NCBI GenBank assembly: GCA_963798795.1
Contig: CAWCUZ010000001.1
Location: forward strand, 186,001 to 250,000
Source: CAWCUZ01 sp963798795
GTDB taxonomy: Bacteria > Acidobacteriota > Vicinamibacteria > Vicinamibacterales > SCN-69-37
Length of the DNA stretch: 64,000 nt
Direction of reading: 5' to 3'
Below the pieces are notes generated by a model. The model searched no databases and was not told where the DNA came from. It saw only the letters and a list, made by a program, of their open reading frames with translations. Below, piece after piece: positions 54,290-64,000 of this stretch. Each line of letters begins with the position of its first letter. Position 1 is the first letter of the stretch. Made by a program: the position numbers and the translations under genes.

Positions 54290-56650
54290 GTGTCTGATTC
54301 CGCGTTGTCGCGCCGCGTGAGCGAGTTCACGGGCGTGGTGTTGTTCGCGGCCGCGTTGATCTGGCTGATTTCGCTGGTCAGCTTCACGCCGAGCGATCCG
54401 GCCTGGTTCTTCAACGACGTGCGCGGCGTCGCGCCCGGCAATTTCGCGGGCCGCGTCGGCGCGTTCATCGGCCAGGCGTCGTTCCAGCTCCTCGGCTACT
54501 CGGCCTACCTGCTGCCGGTCGTGCTCGCGGTCGCCGGCTGGCACGAATTCTGGTGCCGCAAGGTCGACGCGACCTATACGAAGCTCGTCCGGCGCCGTGC
54601 TGCTCTGCCTCTGCGGCGCTGCCCTGCTGGCCCTGGCGTTCAGCCCCGTTCGATACGAGCGCGCGGCCGTTCCAGCCCGGCGGCGCGCTGGGCGGGCTCG
54701 TCGCCTCGGGCCTGTCGGCGTACCTCAATCGCACGGGCGACGGCCATCCTCCTCGTCACGCTCACCGCCCTCGCGGTGATCCTGTCGACGCAGTTCTCGT
54801 TCGGCCGGGCCTTCACGATCGGCTCGCCGGACGGATGCGGCAGAGCGGGTTCGGGCTCGGCCGCTGGCGCGGATGGCGCGAGCAGCGGCGCCGCGAACGG
54901 GAGCGGCGCCAGATCGTCGAGAAGCACGTCAAGAAGGCCGGCCGCGAGACAGGGCCCGGAGATCGCCACCAAGGCCGCCGGCGCCGCCGCCACGCTGAAG
55001 GCGGCCCGGTCGCGCCCGAGGGCCGACGACGACCAGGACGACGACGAGGTCGCGCCGGCGGGGCGCCCGGCGCCCGCCCGCGCGCCCGCGATCCGGCGCG
55101 CCCTGGCCGAGCTGACGCCGCTGGCGCCCGGCTGCCGCTCACCGATGCCGAGCCGCAGCCAAAGTCGCCCGTCGAACGGCGCAAGGGCGGCTACATCCTG
55201 CCGCCGGTCGACGCTGCTCGACGCGCCGCAGCGACCAGCGCAAGATCGACGAGCGCGAGCTGATGGACGCCGCGCGCCTGCTCGAGGAGAAGTGCCGCGA
55301 GTTCTCCGTCGAGGGCGCCGTGGTCCAGATCCACCCGGGCCCGGTCGTCACGACCTACGAGTTCAAGCCGGACGCCGGCGTGAAGTACAGCCGCATCACG
55401 GGCCTGGCCGACGACCTGTGCCTCGCGATGCAGGCCGAGTCGGTCCTGATCGATCGCATCCCGGGCAAGTCGACGGTCGGGATCCAGATCCCGAACCCGA
55501 ACCGCGAGCAGATCACGCTGCGCGAGCTGCTCGAGACCGGACGTCTACACGCGATCGGCCTCGCAAGCTGACCATGGCGCTGGGCAAGACGATCCACGGC
55601 GAGCCCTTCGTTTCCGACCTGGCGACGATGCCGCACCTGCTCATCGCCGGATCGACGGGCGCCGGCAAGTCGGTCAGCGTGAACGCCATGGTCAGCAGCA
55701 TCCTGTTCCGCTCCACGCCCGACGACGTGCGCTTCATCATGATCGACCCGAAGCGGCTCGAGCTCGGGATGTACGAGGACATCCCGCATCTGCTCACGCC
55801 CGTCGTGGTCGATCCGAAGCAGGCGGCCAACGCGCTGCGGTGGGCGACGCGCGAGATGGAGGAACGCTACAAGACGCTCGCGGCACACGGCGTCCGCAAC
55901 ATCGACCAGTTCAACCGGAACGTCCGGGCGGCCCTGGCCGAACAGCAAAAAGGGCCAGACGTCCGATGACGATGATCGACGTGAAGCCCCTGCCCTACAT
56001 CGTCGTCATCATCGACGAGCTGGCGGACCTGATGATGGTAGCCAGCAAGGAGGTCGAGGAGTCGATCGCGCGGCTGGCGCAGATGGCGCGGGCGGTCGGG
56101 ATCCACCTGATCCTGGCCACCCAGCGGCCCTCGGTGGACGTGATCACCGGGCTCATCAAGGCGAACCTGCCGGCGCGCATCGCGTTCCGCGTGGCGTCCC
56201 GGATCGACTCGCGGACGATCCTCGACGGCAACGGCGCCGAACAGCTGCTCGGCAAGGGCGACATGCTCTACCTGCCGCCGGCGTCGTCGCGCTTCGTGCG
56301 GATCCACGGGCCGTACATCTCGGAGCAGGAAACCGCGCGGCTGTGCAGCTTCCTGCGCAAGCAGGGCAAGCCGAGCTACGACAGCACGATCACGCGCCGA
56401 GGAGAAGACCGGCGAGAAAGTGGAGTTCGAAAAGGACGATCTGTACGACGAGGCCTCGCGCATCGTCGTCTCGAGCGGCCAGGCGTCGATTTCGTACCTG
56501 CAGCGCCGGCTGCGGATCGGCTTCAGCCGCGCCGCGCGCCTCGTCGACATGATGGAGATCGATGGCGTCGTCTCGCCGGCGGACAACGGCAAGCGCGAGG
56601 TGCTGGTGGATCGCAACTACTTCGAAGAAGTGGACGCGCAGCTGCGATGA
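54290..56650 (+). pseudogene. ftsK: DNA translocase FtsK/SpoIIIE, frame-disrupted
   Basis: About 785 residues over three frames with six or more shifts. Membrane part: FTGVVLFAAALIWLISLVSF, FQLLGYSAYLLPVVLAVAGW and LLVTLTALAVILSTQFSFGR; a poorly conserved linker; alpha domain LLEEKCREFSVEGAVVQIHP; ATPase with Walker A LLIAGSTGAGKSVSVNAMV and Walker B YIVVIIDELADLMMVASKEV; HLILATQRPSVDVITGLIKA; gamma domain ASISYLQRRLRIGFSRAARL at the end. Pumps DNA to clear the division septum. The conserved motor read in alternating frames shows that the shifts (e.g. near 54589, 55545, 55945, 56397) are probably errors. Confidence 0.9.
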
Positions 56651-58535
56651 GCGGACGGCCTGCCCTCTCCCGTTCCGTTCGCGCCGGCCGCGGTGTCGTG
56701 CTGGCGCTGGCGGCCGCAACGCTCATGCCGGTGCCGGCGCGCGCGCAGACGCCGACCGCGGCAGACCTGTACGACCGAGGGACGTCGCGAGCCGCCGACG
56801 CGCGGCAGACGCCCACGCTCGGCGACCTGCGCGCCGCCGTGAAGGCGTACGAAGCCGTCGTGCTGCGTTATCCGCGCAGCGGCTACTGCGACAACGCGCT
56901 CTGGGAAGGCGCCTCGCTCGCGAGCTTCACGCACGACCTGTTCGGCGAGGCGGCGGACCTGCAGACCGCCGAGCGGTTGCTGCAGTGGCTGGTGCAGGAG
57001 TACCCGCACAGCTCGTACGTGGCCCAGGCCCGGGCGCTGCTGGCCCACACGCCGGACCCCGGCGCTCCGCCCGCGGCCGCCGAGTCCGCGGCCGATCCTC
57101 CAGCGACGCCCGTCGAAGCCGCGGTCCCGACCGGACCCGCGGCGGTCGTGAAATCGGTGGTGCGCACGCCGCTGCCCCGCGGCGACCGCATCACGATCGA
57201 GTTCAGCCACGAGGTCGCCTACGAGGGCCAGCGCATTGCCGATCCCGACCGGGTCTTCTTCGATTTCCGGAACGCCGTCATTCCGTCGACGCTGTTCGAG
57301 ACCGCATCGGACGTGACCGGCACGTTCCTGCAGACCTTGCGGGTGGGCCGTCATCCCGACCGGACGGCGCGGATCGTGCTGGAGCTCGACGGGAAACCGC
57401 GGTACAGCGTGTTCCCGATGTACAAGCCTTTCCGGCTCGTCGTCGACATCGAAGGCGATGCGCCGGCGGCGAAGCCCGACCCCGATGCCGCGGCCACGGA
57501 CAGGAGCGGCGGCCATCCGGCGGCCGAATCCGCGGCGCCGGTGCCGGCGCCTTTTCCCGCCTCGCAGACGACCGGCGCCGCGCCCGGGTCGGTGGGTGCC
57601 GCACCGGCCCTGAAGACCGTCACGCCGCCCGCCGCGGCGCCGCCGCCGGCATCGGCTCCGCGACCGCCGCGCGTCGTTCCGCCGCCGTCAGCCGAGTTGC
57701 CCATCACGTCGGACCCCAGCGCGGTGCTCAGCGGCGGCGTGAAGAACCTGCCGGTGGAAGTGCCCGTGGCGCCGTCGAGCACGAGCAAGGGCGACTACTC
57801 GCTGGCGCGTCAGCTGGGCGTCGGCGTCGCGCGGATCGTCATCGATCCCGGCCACGGCGGCCACGATCCGGGCGCCCAGGCCAACGGCATCGACGAAGCC
57901 GAGCTGGTGCTGGATCTGTCGCTGCGCCTCGAGAAGCTGCTCAAAGCGCAGCCCGGGTTCGAGGTCGTCCTGACGCGGCGCACCGACGAGTTCGTCCCCC
58001 TCGAGGAGCGGACGGCGATCGCGAATCGCGAAAACGCCGACCTGTTCCTCTCGGTCCATGCCAACGCCAGCCGGCAGGTCTCGGTGTCGGGCGTGGAGAC
58101 CTACTTCCTGAATTTCGCGACCAACCCGGCGGCCGAGGCCGTCGCGGCGCGCGAGAACGCGACGAGCAGCCGCACGATGGGCAACGTGCCGGAGATCGTG
58201 AAGGCCATCGTGCTGAACAACAAGGTGGAGGAATCGCGCGAGGTGGCGGCGATCGTCCAGACCTCGATGATGCGGCGCCTTCGCACGCAGAACAAGGGAC
58301 TGCACGATCTCGGCGTGAAGCAGGCGCCCTTCGTCGTGCTCATCGGCGCGACGATGCCGAGCGTGCTGGCCGAGAGTCTCGTTCCTGACCAACCGCGCCG
58401 AGGCGGACCTGCTCAAGCAGTCCTCCTATCGGCACCGCATCGCGCAGGCGCCTGTTCGACGCGATCCTGAAATACCAGGGCTCCCTGAAGAAAGTGACCA
58501 CCGTCAGCAGCCGCAATCCGGACGGCGGACGCTGA
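56647..58535 (+). CDS. amiC: N-acetylmuramoyl-L-alanine amidase with AMIN domain, frameshifted near its end
   Basis: About 629 residues. Signal peptide ending VPARAQTPT, a TPR-like stretch (LRAAVKAYEAVVLRYPRSGY), AMIN domain (DRITIEFSHEVAYEGQRIAD), a long Pro/Ala linker (about 285-375), then an Amidase_3 domain: VARIVIDPGHGGHDPGAQAN (zinc His), EVVLTRRTDEFVPLEERTAI, ADLFLSVHANASRQ (zinc His) and LHDLGVKQAPFVVLIGATMP (catalytic Glu region is altered by the break). Near 58377 the frame shifts; the rest reads FLTNRAEADLLKQSSYR to TGA 58533-58535. Cuts peptidoglycan side chains at division. The ATG overlaps the ftsK stop. Confidence 0.88.
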
Positions 58536-58586
58536 TCGGAACCGGACTGCTACACTGGACGTGACGACCCCGGTCCTCTCCCCATC

Positions 58587-58808
58587 ATGTGGTTCGCGCT
58601 CCAGAACGCCAAGCCGTTCATCGTCACGATTGCCCGCAAGCCGGTGCATCGTACGACGCTCGTCGAGGTCGTGGTCGGCGCGTTCAGCGTGGCCGGACTT
58701 CTCTGGGTGCTCTCGATCGCCGTCGGCGGCCTCATCGCCTTCGCGCTGGTGCGCTGGCACCGGCGGCATCCGCCGGAATCCGATCGCCTGCCTTCCGTGA
58801 CTCCCTGA
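58587..58808 (+). CDS. Small single-span membrane protein
   Basis: 73 residues with a transmembrane helix at about 27-50 (VVGAFSVAGLLWVLSIAVGG) between a basic N-terminus and a short Arg/Pro/His tail. No family recognised. TACACT at 58551-58556 is a possible -10. Its stop lies inside the hairpin shared with the convergent pepA gene. Confidence 0.5.
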   Translation: MWFALQNAKPFIVTIARKPVHRTTLVEVVVGAFSVAGLLWVLSIAVGGLIAFALVRWHRRHPPESDRLPSVTP

Positions 58809-58827
58809 TCGACGCGGTCCGATCAGG
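58804..58827. terminator. Bidirectional terminator hairpin between convergent genes
   Basis: CCTGATCG (58804-58811), an eight-base loop and CGATCAGG (58820-58827): perfect 8-bp stem that contains the stop codons of both the small membrane protein gene and pepA. Confidence 0.6.
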
Positions 58828-60380
58828 CTCTGTCCTGCCCCTGGTTCGCCGCCAACTGCGCCGCCAGCTCGACGAGCGACCTGACCGCCACGCCGGTGGC
58901 GCCCTTGGGCTGATAGGGTTTCCGTTCTTCGGCCCAGGCGGTGCCCGCAATGTCCAGGTGCGCCCAGGGCCGCGTGTCGACGAACTCGCGCAGGAACCAG
59001 GCGGCGGTGACGGCGCCGGCCGGGCGCCCGGCCGAATTCACGATGTCGGCGATCTCGCTGCGAAGCTGGAGCCGGTACTCGTCGAACAGCGGCATCGGCC
59101 ACACGCGATCGCCGGCGCGCCGCGCGGCCTCGCCCACCGTGCCGACCCAGGCGTCGGGCGAGCCCCATAGTCCGGAGGCGACGCGGCCGAGCGCGACCAT
59201 GCACGCGCCGGTCAGCGTGGCCACGTCGACCAGGTGCGTGGCGCCGAGCTGCTGCGCGTACCAGAGGGCGTCGCCGAGAATGAGCCGGCCCTCGGCATCG
59301 GTGTTGATGATCTCGACCGTCTTGCCGCTCGCCCCGGTCGAGCACGTCACCGGGACGGATGGCGTCGGCCACCCGGCATGTTCTCGGACGTCGGAATGAC
59401 GCCGATGACGCGCACAGGCACGCTTCAGGCGCGCGATGGCGCGCATCGCCGCGGCGACGGCGGCTCCGCCGGACATGTCGTCCTTCATCCGGTCCATGCC
59501 GTCGGCGGGCTTGATCGAGATGCCGCCCGAATCGAAGGTGATCGCCCTTGCCGACCAGGCCCAGCACCGGACTCGCCGGCGCGCCCTTCGGCTCGTGCCG
59601 CACGACCACGAGGCGCGGCGGTTCGGCGCTGCCCTGCGCCACGCCCAGCAGCAGACCCATCTTCAGGTCGCGGATGCGGTGCTCGTCGAGAATCTCGACC
59701 GGCAGGCCGGCGCCGGTCGCCAGCGCCTCGATCCGGGTGGCGAATTCGCGCGGCGTGAGGACGTTGCCCGGCTCGTTGGCCAGCGTCCGCGCGGCGTTGC
59801 TCGATTCGCCGATGATGCGGCCGCGCGCCACCGCGGGCTCCAGTGCGCGCCGGTCGGCGCCCGGCGCCGCGATGACGACCGTGGCGGGAAACGTGCCGCG
59901 GACTTCGTCCCGCTTCTTGTAGGCGGCCGAATCGAACTCCGCCGCCGAAAGGCCGTCCGCCGCGTGCTGCGCGGCGGAGGCCGCATCGTGACCGATCCGC
60001 GCGAACCACCCGATCGCCGCTGCCGATCGGAACCGTGCGGCGTAGCTGGCCGTGGCCGCAACGCGGCGCAGAACCTCGGGGGTGAGTTCGTCGCGCCGGC
60101 CCGCGCCCACGAAGGCGACCCGTCTCGCCCGCCAGCCTTTTCCGCTGACCGGCGTGAGGAACAATTCATACGGCTTGCCGCGGAACTCCGACGCCGACCA
60201 CGCACGGCTGAATTCGCCGCCGACTGCCTCATCCAGTCCGGGTGCGTCGGTCAGTTCCTCGCCGTCCTGATGGACGGGCACGAACAGCAGGTCGACCGCG
60301 AGCGTTTCCGGCCGGGTCGTCACGGCCTGAAATTCGGTCTTCCTCGTCGTTTCCGGCACGACTTCGCTTCCAGTAGTCAC
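58823..60380 (-). pseudogene. pepA: Leucyl aminopeptidase (M17), frame-disrupted
   Basis: About 515 residues. Starts at GTG 60380 after GAGGAG and reads cleanly through the N-terminal domain (KPYELFLTPVSGKGW, RGRIIGESSNAARTLANEPG) to VLGLVGKGD near 59545. There the metal-binding block (normally GITFDSGGISIKP) is shifted; later parts are GMDRMKDDMSGGAAVAAAM, GKTVEIINTDAEGRLILGDA (NTDAEGR catalytic signature) and DIAGTAWAEERKPYQPKGAT. At least four shifts lie within 59340-59550. Removes N-terminal residues from peptides using two zinc ions. The clustering within 200 bases suggests poor sequence there. Confidence 0.9.
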
Positions 60381-60876
60381 GTTCGCTCCTCGGGACCGGG
60401 CTGGCGCTCGACTGCGGCGGGCGGCGGACCGAGCATGATACCCCACGCCGCGCCTGGCCCTGGCGCCAGCGCAGGGGAATCTGCCGCACGCGCCCGGACC
60501 GCAGGCTGAACGCCCGCACCACGCCCCCTCTGCGCTGCAGGCTGACGATGACGTGCATCCACTCGGGATAGAACGCCTGCTGCCGGTCGGCTTCTGACGG
60601 CCAGGCCTCGGACACGGGATGCGAGTGGTAGACCCCGACAATCTGGAGCGGCGGAGTCAGGTTGCGAACCACGCGCCGCACGGCCACGTGGACCGCGGGG
60701 TCGAGCTCGAACCGCACCGGGCTGGCGGCGAGGTTCGGGGCGGGCAGCGCGGACTGAACCCATCCGGGCCGGCCCAGCAGCAGGCCGCAGCATTCGTTCG
60801 GCGCGTCGCGCCACGCGTGCGTGACGATGGCGCGGCGGACGGCGCTCGGCGCGGACACACCACGGGGCCGGCTCAC
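60377..60876 (-). CDS. JAMM/MPN (M67) metallopeptidase, probable frameshift near the end
   Basis: About 166 residues from GTG 60876, overlapping the acetoacetyl-CoA synthetase stop. The JAMM zinc motif is intact: NECCGLLLGR (catalytic Glu) and IVGVYHSHPVSEAWPSEADR (HSHP-x7-S-x2-D). Such proteins cut isopeptide bonds or small sulphur-carrier conjugates. The uncorrected frame runs on to 60229, 150 bases into pepA; in another frame it ends at TGA 60377-60379, forming the GTGA overlap with the pepA start that is usual in this genome. So a single base error near 60455 is likely. Confidence 0.8.
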
Positions 60877-62845
60877 CGGGAAAGCTCCGGCAGGTCGCGA
60901 AACAGCTCCAGCGCTTCGGGATTCGCCAGGGCGGTGCGGTTGCGCACCTCGCGGCCGTGGATGACGTTACGCACCGCCAGCTCGACGATCTTGCCGCTCC
61001 TGGTGCGGGGAATGTCGGCCACCTGGATCACGCGCGCCGGGACGTGGCGCGGCGAGGTATTCGTCCGGATTTCCTCCTTGATACGCCTGACCAGCGCATC
61101 GTCGAGCGCCGCGCCGGGCCGGAGCCGGACGAACAGGACCACGCGCTCGTCGCCGTCCCACCGCTGCCCGACCGCAAGGCTCTCCACCACCTCCGGCAGC
61201 CGCTCGACCTGGCGGTAGATTTCGGCCGTGCCGATGCGGACGCCGCCCGGATTGAGCGTGGCGTCCGACCGCCCGTAGATGACGAGGCCGTCGTGCTCGG
61301 TCCATCGCACCCAGTCGCCGTGGCACCAGACGCCGGGAAACCGCTCGAAGTACGCGGCGCGATACCGCGCGCCGTCCGGGTCATTCCAGAATCCGACCGG
61401 CATCGACGGAAACGGCGCCCTGCAGACGAGCTCCCCGGGCGCGCCCCGAAGCGGGCGGCCCTCGGGATCGAACACGTCCACGTCCATGCCGAGGCCGGGG
61501 CCCTGGATCTCGCCGCGCCAGACGGGCGCGTTGGGATTCCCGAGCACGAAACAGCTCACGATGTCGGTGCCGCCGGAGATCGAGGCCAGGTGCACGTCCG
61601 GTTTGATCGCGCCGTAGACGAAATCGAAGCTCTCCGCCGCCAGCGGCGACCCGGTCGACGTGATCGTGCGCACCGTGTCGAGCCGGTGCGTCTCGCGCGG
61701 ACGAGGCCGGCCTTGTTCACCGCGTCGATGAACCGGGCGGAGGTCCCGAACAGCGTGATGCCGGTCCGATCGGCCAGGTCGAACAGCCGGCGTGCCGTCG
61801 GGCTGGAACGGCGACGCCGTCGTAGAGCACGAGCGCGGCCTCGGACGCGAGGCCGGTCACGAGCCAGTTCCACATCATCCAGCCGCACGTCGTGAAGTAG
61901 AACACGCGGTCGCCGGAGCGGACGTCGCAGTGCAGGCGGTGTTCCTTGAGATGCTGCAGGAGCGTGCCGCCCGCGCCGTGCACGATGCACTTGGGCACGC
62001 CGGTGGTGCCCGAGGAGTACAGGACGTACAGCGGATGTGCGAACGGAAACCGCGCGAACGTGAACGGCAGCGCCCTGGCAGAGTCGAGCCACTCCGTCCA
62101 CGAGACCGAGGTCGGGACCGCTGGCAGGGCGGCGCCGGCGCCAGGGCCTGCGTCGGCGGCGGGCGGGACCACCACGACGCGCCGGAGCGACGGAAGACCG
62201 GCGGCGACGTCGGCCAGACGGGACCGCAGGTCGAACGTCCTGCCGCCGTAGTCGTATCCGGCGACGCCGAGCAGGACGGCCGGCGCGATCTGGCCGAAGC
62301 GGTCGAGCACTCCGCGCACGCCGAAGTCCGGCGAGCAGGACGACCAGATGGCGCCGATCGCGGCCGCGCCGAGCGCGGCGACGATGGCCTCCGGCACGTT
62401 CGCCATGACGCCGCACACGCGGTCGCCCGGACCGATGCCGTCGCGCCTGAGTGCCGCCGCCGCGGCCGCGACGCCGTCGTGCAGTTCGCCGAACGACAGC
62501 ACACGATCCGGGCCGCGCTCGCTGGAGGCGAGAAGGGCCGGCGTGTCGTCGCGGCGCCGGAGCAGGTTCTCGGCGAAGTTGAGGCGCGCGTCCGGGAAGA
62601 ACCGCGCGCCCGGCATGCGGTCCCGGTCCAGCAGCACGTCGTCGCCCGGGTCGCCGATGACGCCGCAGACGTCCCAGACCGCGCGCCAGAACGTCTCGCG
62701 CTGCTCGACCGAGTCGCGGTGCAGTGCGGCGTAGTCCGGGAACCGCCGTCCGGTGCGCCGTTCGAGCTCCGCCGTGAAGTGCGTGAGATTCGAGCGCGCG
62801 ACACGCTCGGGATCCGGACTGCCAGATCGGAGCCTCGCCGGCCAC
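60873..62845 (-). pseudogene. aacS: Acetoacetate-CoA ligase, frame-disrupted
   Basis: About 657 residues over several frames. From GTG 62845: MAGEAPIWQ, then shifted DPERVARSNLTHFTAELERR, ARLNFAENLLRRRDD, IWSSCSPDFGVRGVLDRFGQ, PLYVLYSSGTTGVPKCIVHG (AMP-binding loop) and FYFTTCGWMMWNWLV; shifted RLFDLADRTGITLFGTSARF; shifted SISGGTDIVSCFVLGNP, NPGGVRIGTAEIYRQVERLP and DIPRTRSGKIVELAVRNVIH with the catalytic lysine. The CGWMMWNW and N-terminal pattern fit acetoacetyl-CoA synthetases rather than Acs. Activates acetoacetate with ATP. At least three shifts (near 62810, 61815, 61700). Confidence 0.9.
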
Positions 62846-62846
62846 G

Positions 62847-63712
62847 TCAGACTACCGACGGCTGCGCCAGCCGGCGGCGCCACTCGCCTGCTCGCGCGAA
62901 GAGATCGATCGTGGCGGACCGGTCGTCGAGCCGGTCTCCGAGCGCGGTCAGCGCCGCGGCCAGCGTCCGCGCGGCCTCGGCCACGAAATCCGCGTTGCTG
63001 TCCAGGATGCCGGCCCACAGATCGCCGGAGCTCGAGGCCAGCCTGGTCATGCTCTCCAGGCCCGGACCGGCGAGACGCAGGCCGTCAGGCCCGACGGCGT
63101 CGCCGACCTGGAGGGTCAGCAACGACGAGACGAGCTGCGGCAGATGGCTGACGTAGGCCATCAGGCGATCGTGCGTCTCGGCGTCGGGCCGGCAGGGACG
63201 CCGCCAAGGCCCGCACAGAAACGTTCGAGGCGCCGCCCGTCGTCGGCCGGCGCGCTGCCGCGCACGAGGGGCCACGGCCGGCCGTCGAACAGGTCCGCCC
63301 GGGCCTGGCCAGACCCGCGCTGCGCCGCGCCCGCAATCGGATGTCCGCCGACGAATCGGGCGACGCCCGCCTCACCGGCTGAGGCGGCGATGCGCCGTTT
63401 CGTCGAACCGACGTCGGTGACCAGGGCCGCGGGCCGCGCCGCCGGCTTTTCGAGCAGCGCGATGATGTCGTCGATTGGCGCGGCGAGGACGACCAGATCG
63501 CACGCGCCGAGATCCGCGACGGCGGAAACCGCGTCGTCGATCAGGCCGCGATCGCCGGGCCTGCCGCTCAGAGCGGATGCGCGGTCGGCCGCCAGAATCG
63601 GCAGGCCAGGCCATCGCCGGCGCGCGGCCGCGGCTATCGATCCGCCGATCAGGCCGACACCCGCAATCCCGATGCGTGAGAACGGACGATCGGCGGCGTG
63701 CGTCAGCGGCAC
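62847..63712 (-). CDS. tyrA: Prephenate/arogenate dehydrogenase, one frameshift
   Basis: About 288 residues. GTG 63712 begins VPLTHAADRPFSRIGIAGVG and LIGGSIAAAARRRWPG, the NAD-binding loop. DLVVLAAPIDDIIALLEKPA and DVGSTKRRIAA with FVGGHPIAGAAQRGSGQARA (catalytic His) follow. Near 63195 a shift separates AGLGGVPAGP from DAETHDRLMAYVSHLPQLVS (second conserved His), after which the frame runs to TGA 62847. Makes 4-hydroxyphenylpyruvate or tyrosine. It starts four bases after the DAHP synthase stop, giving an aromatic amino acid operon. Confidence 0.92.
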
Positions 63713-63716
63713 CGTG

Positions 63717-64000
63717 CTAGCGGCTCCAGCCTCGGCGCGCCACCGGCTCGACGCAGATGCTGCGGCCGATCGCCGGCGCGATGATCCGCAGCTCCGCCAT
63801 GAGGCGCTCGAACTGCGCCGGGAACATCGACTGCGCGCCGTCGGACCGCGCGTGGTCGGGGTCGCAGTGGACCTCGATGAGCAGCCCATCCGCGCCGGCC
63901 GCGACCGCCGCCCGCGCCATCGGCGCGACCTTGTCGCGCCGGCCCGTGCCGTGGCTGGGGTCGACGATGATCGGCAGATGGCTGAGCTTCTGCACGACCG
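63717..64000 (-). CDS. aroF: 3-deoxy-7-phosphoheptulonate synthase, C-terminal part (start off the window)
   Basis: About 94 C-terminal residues: KLSHLPIIVDPSHGTGRRDK, VAPMARAAVAAGADGLLIEV, HCDPDHARSDGAQSMFPAQF and ERLMAELRIIAPAIG. The DPSHGTGRR and EVHxxPxxAxSDGxQS patterns identify the AroA(I-beta)/KdsA-like class of DAHP synthase, first step of the shikimate pathway. tyrA follows directly. The upstream part lies beyond base 64000. Confidence 0.92.
   Translation of the reverse strand, partial: VVQKLSHLPIIVDPSHGTGRRDKVAPMARAAVAAGADGLLIEVHCDPDHARSDGAQSMFPAQFERLMAELRIIAPAIGRSICVEPVARRGWSR

Noticed and set aside
51552..54320. A single 922-residue frame joining RsmA and RNase J
   Set aside because: The middle 110 residues are nonsense from a one-base loss near 52212; the RsmA C-terminus continues in another frame and RNase J has its own start at 52605.

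Overview
The window is about 64 kb of very GC-rich, densely packed bacterial chromosome. The best guess is an Acidobacteriota member, probably class Vicinamibacteria. This rests on three gene types typical of that phylum: a PadR regulator paired with an ADOP-type (acidobacterial duplicated orphan permease) FtsX/MacB permease (30.8-33.8 kb), remains of a VWFA-related acidobacterial protein (11.1-11.5 kb), and a large VPS10/BNR-repeat glycosyl-hydrolase-like protein (15.3-18.5 kb). Taxonomy is inferred from gene content only. Most genes are housekeeping, and many are joined by 1-4 base stop/start overlaps (GTGA, ATGA, TGATG).

Layout. 0-2.5 kb: phosphatidylethanolamine synthesis (psd-pssA, reverse strand), a YdcH-like small protein and an outer-membrane barrel. 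2.6-10.7 kb: a TsaB-RimI fusion divergent from mutS, an oligopeptide-type binding protein coupled to mutS, a PP2C-like phosphatase, then a deoxyhypusine-synthase-family protein overlapping an agmatinase (polyamines). 10.7-13.5 kb: a decayed accessory stretch with a Cys-rich secreted peptide, an internally deleted VWFA gene, a 6-bp microsatellite, a ribbon-helix-helix protein, a thioredoxin-fold gene with an amber stop, and a TPR protein whose end is made of repeat DNA. 13.5-22.2 kb: YfgM-like protein, tRNA-Arg(CCT), broken apt, acylphosphatase, broken VPS10-type protein, DUF4214-like secreted protein, TonB-dependent receptor, tRNA-Pro(CGG). 22.2-31 kb: surE, P1-family peptidase, TerC, then the proteostasis run dnaJ/cbpA-clpB-ftsH. 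31-41 kb: PadR-ADOP, an amidohydrolase with an internal amber stop, rho, a CoA-binding protein, a GlcD-type FAD oxidase, an aminotransferase and coaD. 41-48.8 kb: rsmD, recG, an ECF sigma/anti-sigma/Spy-like operon, lexA, DUF3467, nth and a small metallopeptidase. 48.8-64 kb: a DUF2723 membrane protein, rsmA, RNase J, ftsK, an AMIN-type amidase, pepA, a JAMM protein, acetoacetyl-CoA synthetase, tyrA and the end of a DAHP synthase gene.

Two zones (about 14.4-18.5 and 52.2-63.2 kb) carry many single-base frameshifts, including in ftsK, rsmA and RNase J. This points to local consensus errors rather than real gene death, so proteins there must be read across frames. Separate from this are two in-frame amber codons (12269, 34449) and an internal deletion in the VWFA gene.

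The most distinctive non-coding feature is a set of short repeats between genes: 7-bp AGAAGGC arrays at three loci, other short-period repeats, a perfect 31-bp inverted repeat around 39.3 kb, and a GC-rich palindrome present twice (25.0 and 33.9 kb). Several can fold as terminators, and some have run into the 3' ends of genes. Many start codons also have a -10-like hexamer only 6-11 bases upstream, suggesting leaderless or very short-leader transcripts. I found no CRISPR array, prophage or intact transposon, and no clearly new multi-gene system.
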